Positions 35,465 to 48,110 of a DNA stretch of 64,000 nucleotides are shown one piece after another. Within the stretch, counting starts at the first letter, position 1. The number at the start of each line of letters is the position of its first letter. The stretch comes from Hermodice carunculata (Eukaryota > Annelida > Polychaeta > Eunicida > Amphinomidae), in assembly GCA_964020975.1 (NCBI GenBank), contig OZ026623.1, positions 74,678,785 to 74,742,784 on the forward strand. The letters are read 5' to 3'. Both the position numbers and the translations under genes were made by a program. Under the pieces are notes generated by a model, which saw only the letters and a list, made by a program, of their open reading frames with translations, did no database searches and was not told where the DNA came from.

Positions 35465-38400
35465 CCTTGTGCTAAATCAGTGATGCACCATGACCCAAAA
35501 CAAATACCGGAATGTAAAATTACACTGCATTCTACAAGGCCCTGGTTTCTGAATTTGTCTCACATTTATCTGATGCACAGTAAAGCATGTGCCCCATATT
35601 GCTGACCTTCACACACAATGCACACTGAAGACTATACCAAATGCCCATGCAAATACCTTAAAGATAACTAACAACGTATTTAATGTACACTAAGTTATAA
35701 GGATGAAGACATTTTTGAGTAGTTGACTAATTCGCCTGCTTGCAAGCAGAAATGAAATTTGCATGAATATGAATTTGTGTGAGGATGGCCTTTTTTATAC
35801 ATGTGAAAAAAAGTATGTTCTGCACACAGAGATCCTTACAGGTTATCAAAGCTAATATTCACATACAAAAGCATGTAACCTTGTTGCTAATCAGCAAAAT
35901 CTGATCAAACGTGCATGAATTAAATCAAATATTTGTGATAACCTTTCTGGAACTAGGCATATGTCTTTACTCGTCCGAAGAAGTAAACAGGCATTGTATA
36001 TATATAGATATAGTCCACCAAACTACTAAAATGATTAACAGATTTTTATAAATTTACCTCCTGGTTGAGGGAGAGCCTTTAGAATTCTATCGGGCCTTTT
36101 AGGACATTCCTGGATCACCCTTTTTATGGAAATGTTGTGATTACCGTCTCAATGTGAGTGATATACTTTTAGGTTTCATTTTATTTACTGGCAGTCGATT
36201 TTAAGTCTGCATTACTACCAGTGTTGAGATAATGCTTCTTTCCACCTCTATTTTCTATCAATTTTCCATTGTGATGGGATGGTATCCCATAAAAACTATT
36301 AACAGTTTTTCCTTTTTTAGTTGTTAATTATTTCAACAAATGGTACTTAAAGTGAAATAGACATTTTGGAGCACTTACTGTTATGTTTCGCATCATATAT
36401 TTGCGAACCATTCTTAAATGGTTGCCTATTGATTGAACATAATAAGACTAAAGTAATATGAATAAGCAGACATCCACATGCTACAAACATTCCTGTTTGA
36501 CCCAGGTATTTTTGCCATGATCAGCTTATATCTTTGGCCAAATGAGCCACTTAAGGCAGATTTGCATTGAGAGCGATGTGATATAGTGAGTCAAGAGGAA
36601 CAGACAAGGCTCTTTCGGCAGACAAGACTTGGCTGTCCCATGATTAACATTTTCTGGTCCCATCAGTTGCAGTGGATAGCTTGGTACTATTACAAAAGGG
36701 AGAGATTTGTTTAAAATCTAGCATGATGGCAGATATAAACTGAGGAGCTACAAATTACACTGTAACCCCATGGTATATCACTGGAAGTAAGTGATAGAAA
36801 CAAAACAAAGATATTGTGGCTTATGGGATATTTGCTAAATGGACCATTAGCCACATTCAGATTATTTTCATTCCGTCCCACTCCCTATACAATCATGTTT
36901 CGGATAGTTTTGCACAATATTCTTTTCATACTTTCCTTCAATTTGCCTTCAGTCACAGTTAAGTTTTCTTTGTTGCTCGATTTAAGCTTTACATAGCATA
37001 CACGTTTACATTTGTGACTGATGGGATATCACGGCAAGATGGCCCAAGAGAATTAATTAAAAGAAAAACCAAACACTAGAGTGCTGCCTGGTTCAGTTGA
37101 GTAAAGGAGTAGATAGCAAGAACAGAATCGTCTTCTAGAAGCATTCCACTAGCACACAATCAAAACTTGTACAAAAAGTGATTGATGGAACATTACAGCA
37201 ATATGGAATGAAGATCAGTCATATGCAGCTCCTACCTCTAACTTAGCAAATCGTCACAATGTAGTCTGTCTACAAAGTTGCTCAGGGGGTCATGAAAAAG
37301 CTGGGCATCGTTTGTAACTCTTTAAAAGTATCATATTGAAGGGGAAAGTTAAATAAGTTTAATAGTGTTTTTCGAAGTTATAAGGAACCACTAAATGCGA
37401 TATGATTCCTCTATACTGAAAAGTTTTATCGCAATAATTTACATTGTATTAAAAAGTAGACGTATTATATATTTCATTCATATGTAGTAGTTTACAGTCA
37501 ACCTAATCTGAAACAATGATAAAAATGCAACTGTGCCGTGGAATTAACCTACTGTATTTTTTCCAGCAGCACATTAGAGCAATTTTGTACTCACATGGAT
37601 GGCTTTTCTGGCTCACACAGCAAGATACATATACATTGGAAGCAATATATTTCAATGCAGATCTCTGATAAGAAAATTTTTCCTCTCGATTGAACCAAAT
37701 GGACAAATCAGAGTTATGAGCACATAAGAAAATCTTATTTGTGCTTTCCTGTTAATCTTTAATACCCACAATGGGTTTAGAATCCAGATTGCATAAGATA
37801 TTTGCCAATAGTAGTGACACCCATACGTGTCAATGTCGAGATAAAAAATCAGTCCAAGTCTGAAAATGTTAAAGTCTTGTCACGGCTATCAACAGAAATA
37901 TGATTAGTTACAACAGCAACATTTGATTAGCCATCAATCAATGCATTTTTCATTGAGAGGGTAAGATGTAATCAATGGAAAATTTAGGTGGATAACAGTT
38001 TTCACCAATATTAGTGCAGCTGCACCGAAAATTCGAGTACACAAGAAATATCCATGATAAAAACCCATCAGTCTTCAAAACAAGGCTGATCAAAATCCAG
38101 GTTCAAGGTATAGATACAACAACTTCATGACATATCTTGTCAGTCAAAGAATATTAAATGCAGTAGGAAGAAAAACATCTGTTTCCTGACGAGACAGCAC
38201 CAAACAAAAGTTAGAAGCAGTTAAAATTGATTTGATGCCGGTAACTCCCACCTTAAACAAATATCTCGCCACATACATGCAAAGCATAAAGTGTGAGTTA
38301 CAATTGTTAGGTGCACATATCGATTACATCATTTTTATAACATCTCAATTCTGCTGCATATCTATATTACAAATATTTATTTGTTAGCAGAAAATTCATA

Positions 38401-38777
38401 AATGATCGTTATAATTTCATTTTTGAGTTTGCCTTTTTCCAAGCATTTTGAAAAAGCAATAAATTACAGAAATCGAAGTTTTCATTATTAGCTAGCAAAG
38501 GCAACTATTCTTGACATATGGACACCATAAGCTAACTGGAGTGGAATTTTACCATCCATATGACAGTAATTTAGCATCTTAAATTCAAAACCATCACGTT
38601 TCTCTTGCTGTTTAAACTTCATTCAATTTTATTGTTATACATAATTATGTCTACAAATGAACAATCTATGTCATTTTCAGTTCTTTCTTGTATTTCAAAT
38701 CTTCACGGTATATTTGTGAAGTACGTTCTCGAAAGATTTATTATAGATGCTTAAAGGTCATCAAACTTTCTTACCGT
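35465..38777. other. No gene recognised
   Basis: About 3.3 kb of AT-rich DNA without a recognisable exon, repeat array or RNA gene. All open frames here are under 70 codons. Confidence 0.5.
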
Positions 38778-39572
38778 CGTACAATAATATTATTGTTATA
38801 TTTAGACAACATTTGTCATAAATTACCTTTCTTTTGACAGCTTAACGAGAAACGTATTCTTTTAGTTATATAAAAAGGAAGAGGTTAACTTTCAAATTGA
38901 CATAAAAGCTATCAATCAAAAGTTCAACAACTGAACAAACTGGTCGTACATATTCAAACACAGACGGGTCATCTTACATATCTTAACCAAAACATGCACC
39001 TTTGCAATGTATCATGATTCATTGAAAGCAATGTTTCCCCATGTGTTTTATATTTGGGAGACTAGATGCTTTCTTTCAAATCAAAATGAGCAATTATTGT
39101 ATTAAATGTCGGAAAGACTAATTGGTTCAAAAGGTAACTGATTATCAGTACCACTCAACTCCTCCAAAAGGATCTTCAAATTAGTAAGTAAATCCAAAAC
39201 CCGTTAATACTGGAACATGTTTTTTATATGACAACAGCAATAAGACCGAAATCACCGTAATTTTTTCAAGCCTTAATATTTATAAAAATAGACAACTCCT
39301 TAGCAGAGCTAAATTTGAACCTGGTATGAATGGGAACTAATAGAGATTTTTATGCAACTCTGGAAGTAAGTATATATCAGGCAAATGGGCATGTACGTAA
39401 GAAACTTTGAGGCGGAATGAAGATTAAAATTGTTGATGTTTGTTCAAATTAATACGCAATGATTCACTTACTTTATCTTATTTTAGAGAACTTGAAATGG
39501 TCAACAGGCAAAAGTCGTCAATTGGAAACTTATGATAAAACTGTCTAAATATAACAATAATATTATTGTACG
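38778..39572. mobile_element. Possible non-autonomous element with inverted ends
   Basis: 38778-38808 and 39542-39572 are perfect 31-bp inverted copies (outer end CGTACAATAATATTATTG). The similarity continues inward for about 18 bp at roughly 75%. The 795-bp interval has no coding capacity. No clear target duplication was found, so the family is unknown. Confidence 0.55.
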
Positions 39573-39639
39573 CTTGGTCAGCAGGTGAAAAAAATAAAAA
39601 AAACTAGAACAGACTGATTTTCCAACAGAAAATCAAATG

Positions 39640-40352
39640 TCTCCCGGTGGAACACTTACGTCTCTGAATAAGCTACAGGTGATAACAAATTACAAATGAC
39701 CAAGTTTGCTTGAAAATTACAATCCTATTTTAGCTCTCACCTAGGTACATTATTCTAGCAATTTTCATCAAGTTCTTCAAGACTTATTGCAGAGAAACCA
39801 ATTTCACATAAATGACCCTGTGACCTTGAAAATAAGGTCAAGGTTACCCAAATACAACCCCAACCTTGGTCTTACCTTGATACATAATCCTACCAAGTTT
39901 CATCAAATTCCATCAAGTTCTTCAAGACTTATTGCAGAGAAACCAATTTCACATAAATGACCCTGTGACCTTGACAATTAGGTCAAGGTCACTCAAATAC
40001 AATCCCAACTTTGGTCTTGCCAAGATACATTTTCCTACCAGGTTTCATCAAATTCCATCCTGTTCTTCATGACTTATCGAACAGAAACTAATTTCACATA
40101 AGTGACACCGTGACCTTTAAAATTCGCTCAAGGTCATCCAAATACAATTTCAACCTAGGTCCTGCCTAGATACATAATCCTATCAAGTTTCATCATATTC
40201 TGTCTAGTCCTTTAAGACTTATCGCACGGAGACCAAGTGTAGAAGAACCTGAACAACAACAACAACAACAACAACAGCACCAACAACAAGATTAAGAAGA
40301 AGCGGAAGAAATGGACACTAAAACAATATGTCCCCCAGCTTCCACCGGGAGA
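39640..40352. mobile_element. Non-autonomous element with 13-bp inverted ends and internal 145-bp tandem units
   Basis: TCTCCCGGTGGAA at 39640-39652 is matched in reverse at 40340-40352. Inside are just over three tandem units of 145 bp (AATGACCCTG at 39811 and 39956, and a variant at 40101), followed by a (CAA)n tract at about 40252-40276. Each unit contains a divergent pair TGACCTTGA...TCAAGGTCA with minor changes. Such elements are usually moved in trans; none of the transposases in this window is an obvious partner. Confidence 0.7.
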
Positions 40353-40589
40353 AATAATTACCATAAAAATAAATTGCAAGCCCTGAAAAAACTTCTGGAT
40401 TTGTCGGAACAAGATCTGGTATGTCGTTTTGATTTTTGAAGCCCTCTCAAACCTAAATTCAAAACCCCTTCATGCAACCCCACATGTACCTTCCTTTGAA
40501 AAGTAACTGTGGGTGCTTTATCCAATACTAGCAATAAATAATCCAAAATATCAGTTAACAACACAAGCTGTATGAATAGCCCTTCCTCG

Positions 40590-41190
40590 GCTACCCTTAA
40601 GGAAAGTTCAGTGGCAGTTCTGTATTGACGTGACCCTTAAAGGTTGGACCTATATGTTTTGAAATGATTCAAGCTTGTAGTTGATGAACATTTTCCTTCG
40701 GTAGGAAGGACTGGCTTTAAACCACCAGTTGCCTTTTTATGGGTGACACCCATAAGATATTTTGCTGTAAGGGTTTAATGAGAAGCATGGGCCTAGAAGT
40801 AAGCCATACCAACATGTCAGTGTGACCTCATGGGCACATAAATCTAAAATACCCAGGCCGTGAACTCAGAAAAAGGTTCAGGCATAGAAAGAATTCAACC
40901 AGGGTTCCCCAAGATAAGCATCTGACCTCCTGGTATAAAGACTTCAATACCTAATATATAGAGAATTTTTACATCACGTGTTTATACATGAGTCCATGTT
41001 TGTCGTAATCAAATTTAGTTTCGTAAAACATAACCCACATTCATAAATCTTTAACTCAACAATACAGTAAAAGTCAGAGTTTCAAGAATTACCAAAACTG
41101 TCAACAAGCATCTTCCAACCCCAATCTGAAAGAAAAAAAATCACTCCTGACTTGGGACAGTTATCGTGAAAGGCCATTCCGTGCCTTGGT
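40590..41190. repeat. Scattered repeat A fragments
   Basis: Around 40700-40750 the words TTTAAACCACCAGTTGCC and TATGGGTGAC match repeat A on the plus strand. Around 41135-41165 ACTCCTGACTTGGGACAG matches it in reverse. Both are diverged. Confidence 0.5.
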
Positions 41191-41344
41191 CACACAGCCT
41201 GGATGACTGAAGTTTGCTGTCATGATTTAAGGCTTATGGAAGATTATTGGATAAAAGTTTGGAGTTCAGCTTATCCTTTGGGTTAAATGGCAGATTAATT
41301 GGTTTAAGAACTTTAGGAAAGTGATTTTAACAAACTTAAGTAGA

Positions 41345-41640
41345 GTGTGATTACCATATCTAAAATGTAGTCATAATGAAACAAATCCATGTCAATTCCT
41401 GGCAAAGGCAACGTTCCTTAGTATGTTTAGCTCAATCATATAAATTTGTAGTTTGTCGGAATCCAGGAGTCCAAAATGTACATCCAAAGGTCCATAGGGA
41501 CCTAAAATTCCATATTTAGTTAAATCATGACAAGAACGAAAAAAAAAGCTTCAAAATATAGGTCTATTGTAGTATATTGGCCAGAACAGTTCTGTCATTT
41601 GTGTGCATATAGAACCATTCAATTCATGAAAAGGGACAAA
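41345..41640 (+). repeat. Dispersed repeat B, copy 2
   Basis: Collinear with 6417-6735 (ATTACCATATC, AATGAAACAAATCCATGTC, GTCCATAGGG, then TAGGTCTATT and TATTGGC). It lies close to repeat A fragments, as copy 1 does. Confidence 0.75.
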
Positions 41641-42499
41641 AGGCTGCAGAACAGTAAAAAGAATTGCAAGGGCAGGTTCTAAATTTGTCGAAAATATCAA
41701 TAAAATTCAGCATTAAAAAAATAGTAGATGCAACCACTGTCTCAATAATGATCATCATCCATATAAGTCCACAAAATGAAACTAACACCAACATCAATCC
41801 ATGGAAAAATGTAGGTAAGGTAGAGAAACTAAGGTGTTTTCAAAGGTAAGTTTTCGAATATGCAAGTATAGTGTTAAAAAAATATTCTAATACCCCTTCA
41901 ATAATTTGGCACATAGTACAGGTAGAAAAAGCAGTCATGGACACCAGAAATAAAGAAAAATCACACATTGTGGTGATATAAATTCCGACGTAAATAATGA
42001 ATTACTGAATGGTTTATAATAGAGCCAGACATTTGCTATATAATTGCTCTTGGATGACTGGCAATTCGAGACATATTGGAATTAAATGAATTTATTAGTT
42101 CAGATGAGGACGTAGGCCTTGATACACCTTTAGAAGTAAAAAACACATTTGTTTTTACTTCAGTGCTAAGAAAAGCTTCGAGTAAAGACGAGAAACACTG
42201 ACATATTTTTCGGTCATATACCTGTCATGCACAAAAGCTACAGACCGTCTTAACATACAATCATTTTTTTTTAATTTCCATTTGTAAAAAAGATGATCCA
42301 TAGTAAATATAGGTACAATAAACCTCATATCTTTCCTACAAATATAGAAAGAACATTGGCAAATCAGTTATAACTATAAAAGTACCCTTTTAAGTATCTC
42401 AGGTAAAGATATTTTTACAAATAATATATGTAATTATTAAGGAAATGACAGGTACTGCAAATTTGTAGATACATTTAACATTTTTTTCAGTATTAGAGG
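41641..42499. other. No gene recognised
   Basis: AT-rich, no recognisable feature before the repeat A array. Confidence 0.5.
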
Positions 42500-44315
42500 A
42501 TATCTTTTGCTGTAAACTCAGCTGACTGACAAGTCAGGAGAACTAAAAATTAATAAGCCTACCAGGTTTCTTTTTTGGGGGGGAGAAGTAATACAAATGG
42601 ATTTTGAGTGGTTAGCCCTATACATTTTGGAAACACTACAGTCTGTAGTTACTGAAGAAAATTTCAAAGGATAAGAGGGCCAGGCTACCACCAGTTGACT
42701 TTTACGGGCGACTGCCAGTCTCAAGTCAGGAGTGAAATTTGTTCCTTAACATTGGTATTGGAAGATAAATGTTGATGCTTTAGTCAGTTTGGAATCTCTT
42801 TGCTTTCAATGTTGGGTTTTGAATTTATGAACATGGATCATGTTTTTCTGTACTATTTGAAAAAATACTTCATTGGCTATGTTGTGCTGTGGGCTCTGTT
42901 CTCCGACTAATAGTTATAGTGGAGGTAGAGTGTGTTAATTATGTTGCAGATTCATAAATATCACAAAAACGATGTATGCCTACTTTACTCTTTTGCTCTA
43001 AACTTAGCTGACTGACAAGTCGGGAGAACTAAAAGTTGATAGGCCTACCAGTTCTCTTTTCACTTTTGGCAGAAGTAATGAAATTTGTGTTTTGGGTGGT
43101 TAGGCCTTACATTTTGGAAAAGAATTAGTGTCTGCAGTTAATGATGAATATTTCTAAGGTTGAGGGGACCGGTTTAAACCACCAGTTGCCTTTTATGGGT
43201 GACTGCTTGTCTCAAGTCAGGAGTGAAATTTGTTTCTTCACATTTGGTATTGGAAGATAAATGTTGATACTTTTGTAACTTTGAAATCTCTTTGCTGTCA
43301 TTGCTGGGTTTGAGATTTATCAATATAGGTCATGTTTATCTGTACATTTTGATTAATACGTCATTGGATATGTTGTTCTGTGGCCTGCGTTCTCTGGCTC
43401 ATAGTTATAATGGAGGTAGAGTATGTTTATAATGTTCCAGATTTATAAATATCACGAAAATGATGTAGTCCTACTTTCTTCCTTTTCTGTAAAATTCAAC
43501 CGATTGACAAGTCAGGAGAACTAAAAATTAATAGGCCTACCAGGCCCCTTTTTATTTTTGGCAGAAGTAATACAATTAGAGTTTTGAGTTGTTAGGCCTA
43601 TACATTTTCGAGACAGTACAGTCTGTAGTTAATGAAGAAAATTTCAAAGGTGCAGAGGACTAGTTTACCACCAGTTGCCTTTTGTGGGTGACTGCCTGTC
43701 TCAAGGCAGGGGTGAAATCTGTTTCTTCACATCGGTATTAGAAGATGAATGTTGATGCTTTGGTAACGCTGGAATCTCTTTGCTGTCATTGTTGGGTTTG
43801 AATATGGGTTATATTTCATGTTCGGAACGAGCAGGACTCGAACCTGCAACCTTTGGCACCAGTCGCCTAGCTGGTTTATGTTTTTTTGGTACTTTTAGAT
43901 ATACACTTCATTGGCTATGTTGTGCTGTGGGCAGTGTTCTCCGACTCATAGCTATAATTGAGGCAGAGCAGTTTTTTATGTTCCAGATTGATACATATCA
44001 CAAAAACGATCTAGGCCTACAAGGTCTCTTTTTTTTGGCAGAAGTCATTAAATTTGGGTTTTGAGTGATTAGGTCTTTACATTTTAGGAACATTATAGTC
44101 TCTGGTTAATGAAGAATATTTCAAAGGTTCAGAGGACCGGTTTAACACCAGTTGCCTTTTATGGGTGAATGCCTGTCTCAAGTCAGGAGTGAAATTTGTT
44201 TCTTCACATTGGTATACGAAGATGGATGTGGATGCTTTGGTAGCTCTTGATTCTCTTTGCTGTCATCATTGGGTTTGAAATTTTTGAATATCTGTCATGT
44301 TTTTCTGTACTATTT
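42500..44315 (+). repeat. Repeat A tandem array, nearly four units of about 490 bp
   Basis: The start word (GACTGACAAGTCAGGAGAACTAA, allowing changes) occurs at about 42521, 43007 and 43499. A fourth unit enters at about 44010 after a short gap. Periods are 486-492 bp. Every unit carries TCAAGTCAGGAGTGAAAT, ACCACCAGTTG and TTCATTGG in order. The units are diverged, so the array is not young. One unit is interrupted by a SINE fragment at 43813-43875. No open frame spans a unit. Confidence 0.88.
43813..43875 (-). mobile_element. SINE fragment with a Pol III B box, nested in a repeat A unit
   Basis: About 62 bp absent from the other repeat A units. The minus strand reads TTGCAGGTTCGAGTCCTGCT, with the B box at 43834-43844. 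No A box is present, so it is a truncated tRNA-derived SINE, not a tRNA gene. Confidence 0.6.
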
Positions 44316-47300
44316 AACATAATTGATAACATTAAAGTAAGCAATTTGATGAAAAATAGTACTAAATTCAGAGACAGCCACTCCTTAACCTTTCTAAAAG
44401 TAAATACATCTCTATGTGAATCAACAGAAATTTTCTCAGTCAAATGGGCAAGAATAGAGCAAAATATGTTTCATTATTTAACGGTTGCTCGAGGAAGGTA
44501 AACAAAATAAACTATTACTCCTTAAAGCCGAGAAAAATGAATTTATATCAAGCATCTTAAAGAAAGCAGAGTTCGCTACTTGTTTGAAAGTTTTCAATGA
44601 AATATTTGGCATTTGTCTCATAACAAAGCTAGTAACAAATTTGACTTATTTGTAAAAGAAATATTACATTGGCATTTTGAAAAGAGAACCAGGTATAAAA
44701 AACTATCTAAGTATCAAAGTAAATGCTTTTTATTTACCAGTACACCAAACATCAAGAAAACATACCAAATTTCACAAAAACTGCTTGTTACAAAATTAAC
44801 GACTTATAGTAGGCACATCTAATCGCAGCACAGAACAATTATCAGTCGAAGTAACCATTTGTTTAATTACCATCATATACACACTTTTGATTTCTCAACA
44901 CTTTATACTAATTTGCATCTGAAAAAAAATTAACTAATATTGGGACAAAAATTGTCAAAAAGGTACAAACATTCGGATCACAAATATATAATTATCAATA
45001 TTTTACAAAAACATCTTTTTGTCGAAAAAAGGAAGGAAGATGATTGGATATCTCACACAATAGGATTACATATATATTCAAATAATTGCCTGTAGGTAAT
45101 ACATGTGCATCTCATTAATTGTATCCCCAGGGATTTTAATTGCTCTACTTTATTGCCAATCTACATTTAACGTGGTTTGAATTCGAATTCATGCAAAAAT
45201 ATGATCAAAACCGATTTTTAGTTAGCTTAACATTTTCTCTACATTTCAAGATATTTTGATGATATTACAAGCCCAAATGTTGAAAAACGCTTATAATTTG
45301 GAAAGCAAATTTACCATCGGGAAACTCCTGTAAAAATCAATGATGTTGATCCTCATAATGATACATTAATATATTTAGATGTTGATGTAACAGAAAATTG
45401 TGCTGGAACTTAAATTTATCACAAAATAAATCATTTCAATTTTGCAGTTGTAAATTATTCTTTCGCTGAAAGTTATAACCCAGTAAAATTAGGTTATAAC
45501 ACTTATATAAAATATGACGTTTTAGTTGCGTTTGGAAGAAATTTATGGATTTAGCATTTAGATTGAAATATACTTACAATAAACTGATATCAAGTGGTCG
45601 TTAAATATAATGTTTTTTCAAAGTAATATTGTAATATTTTTTCTTGAAGACATCGAGAATTCGTTTTAAAATTTGGTTTCTTCAATTTGAATATATTCTA
45701 GTACTCTATTTTTCATAAATAATTTAAAAGTCAAAATTTTCTTACATACTCAGTACCTATTTTGTCATTTTGTGACATAGGCCCATGTAACATTAATTCT
45801 TTTTTTTTCGAAAGGAAGTATATATACATATTGTCTAATTGCAATATCTACATGCCTGGTTTACTCTGTGTGAAGCACAACCTACCTTTAGGTTTGGAGA
45901 ATGCTTCGAGCTGAGTCCCAGCTGCAGACAGAATCAGACATTTGAATTCACTTTTCAATAAACTTGTTTTCTAACTTGACTCAGGAATTTACATATACAT
46001 CAACACAGGACTGTTCTTTTATTTTGATTAAAGATATATAATCAGTAAGGATTTTAATAAAAGAATGGAGAAAAATGAGCACATGAATAGTTAGTCCAAA
46101 AGGTACCATACCCGCCCCAATCCCCAATCCCTTTATGCATGTCAGAAAATTTGACACTGAGGAACATACTTAATGACAGAAATTACAATTATTGGTTTCC
46201 TACTGATGACCAGTTTATAAATTCAATTGGTTTGTAAACTTTGAATTTTTAAAACGTGTAAATCAAATGTAATGTGATTGATGAATTTTATTACAGTTCG
46301 ACTCATAAATAGTCACTAAATTGGCTTTGAAATACAGTGACTTTATAATAAATATGCCTATGTTTTATTACTGAAACACAAGAACGTTGCTATGACCAGT
46401 TATCTGGTATGACGTAACTTAGTACGTGACTCCGCTATGACACATTATTACATTTGACTTTTGCTTGAAGTTGACGTAGTGGTTTAAATCTCGTCAGCTA
46501 GGTTTAAACCTCCATCAGCCAGGTATAGTTGGGTCTGTTCAAAGACCTAGTGTTCTAGGTAAGTCTGCGGTTTACTATACTTAATTTATTCAATGATTCA
46601 ATTTTAGTAGGCTTAATAATCATGCAAGTTAGCTTGAGACTATTTACAAGTAGTTTCTTTATCTGTACGTACTGTTCGTTGCAGACTTAGGTTCTATAAA
46701 AGTATTTTGCTTATGTTTATGTAATGTGGGCTGCAGTTTTAATTAGGCGTATCAACAAGGAGACATCATATGTGCTACATTCCCTAAAACACAAGCATGG
46801 GATGTGTTATTTGAAATACAAACATAGTGCCGCCAGTTATAAAAATGACCTGTCCGGGATAAAAGGCACCTAAACAAGTCTTGCGATGTTTGCCTGCTCG
46901 TGATCTGATTTTATATAAAGGCTAATAAAGTCTAAACATTTCTTCTAAATGTAAAATGTAATGAATATGAACTAATATCCTATAATGATTTACAACTATG
47001 CAGTTTTTTTTTCTTTTTGTGACTGGTATGGAATAAGACTTTGCGCTTAGAATATCGGACTTGATAGTGTTCAAGCGCTATATGGGCTCACACATTTGGG
47101 TTTATCGAGATTCACTTTATACTAAATACAAAACCATTACATCGTCTTCATTAACCATGTCCCTGGCGGGCAGTAGTACAAGTATTAGGCAAAATACTTG
47201 CAAACACATCAATAAATACCATCGATGTCCTTGTCTACTTCCTTTCAGACTAACCCATCCTCCAGGTGCACTTTAATTGGCTTTAGTTAAGGGGAACAAT

Positions 47301-47895
47301 CAAAGATTGTGCGTCTCGTGACTGAACGATGATTGCACCTATTTGCCCCAGATACACCCTCAACGGCTTTGAGAAAGCCATTTCTAATATCGTGCCGTCA
47401 TATGGATTTCTCCGCCATTTCAAATGTGTCCAATAAATGTTTCAAATGTACGATTGCGATAATTTTGGCACAACATAAAATGCAGCATTATTCAGTTGTA
47501 GAATTGGTACCATACTATCAGCACCACACAACATTTCATGACCATGCTTGACCATGTGCTGTGCCTCATGCACTCACACGGCTAGATTCAAATTCCACAG
47601 TCTTCACATCCGCACCAAAGAAAACAGTTTACCTTTCCACTATTCCACGCATTTCAGGAACACATTAAGCAAGGATTTTGAATGAAAACAACAGAAATAT
47701 GTCTCCAGTATTGCTTCATGGTACAGACTGAGTGATTTGAAGATGTTTTTTTTGTAGTTTCTTTGCTTAAATCAAATCAGCTATCTCATATTCATGCCAC
47801 ACAAAATATTGTGAATGTTGCTAACACGGTAAACAAAGTCACAAACAAATAGTGACTGGGCCATAAATGCGCTATGAAACCCCATATGTGTCATA
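44316..47895. other. No gene recognised; one strong donor-like site
   Basis: 3.6 kb of AT-rich DNA with only short open frames. Near 46410-46500 TGACGTAAC, TACGTGAC and TTGACGTAG occur close together, and CTAGGTAAGTCTG at about 46555 is a strong 5' splice consensus. A non-coding first exon is possible but unsupported by anything else. Confidence 0.4.
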
Positions 47896-48110
47896 CAGTG
47901 ATCAATCCAAGAGGTGTTTTGAACGGATTGTTCTCATGATTTCTGCAATATATGCAGTGCTCTTCCCACATGGTAGCCGCCCAAGGCTGTTCATATGGTA
48001 TATCATTCAGTGATTATTCGAAGAGGTGTTCTCAACTCGTTGTTATCATGATTTATGCAATATACAAAGTGCTCTACCAATATGGTAGCAGCCTAAAGCT
48101 GTTCAGACCA
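47896..48110. repeat. Tandem duplication, 112-bp unit
   Basis: Two diverged copies begin with CAGTGAT at 47896 and 48008. They share AAGAGGTGTT, ATCATGATTT.TGCAATAT, GTGCTCT and TATGGTAGC words in order. Confidence 0.8.

Noticed and set aside
43834-43844. Possible second tRNA
   Set aside because: Only the B-box arm is present; no A box or acceptor stem.
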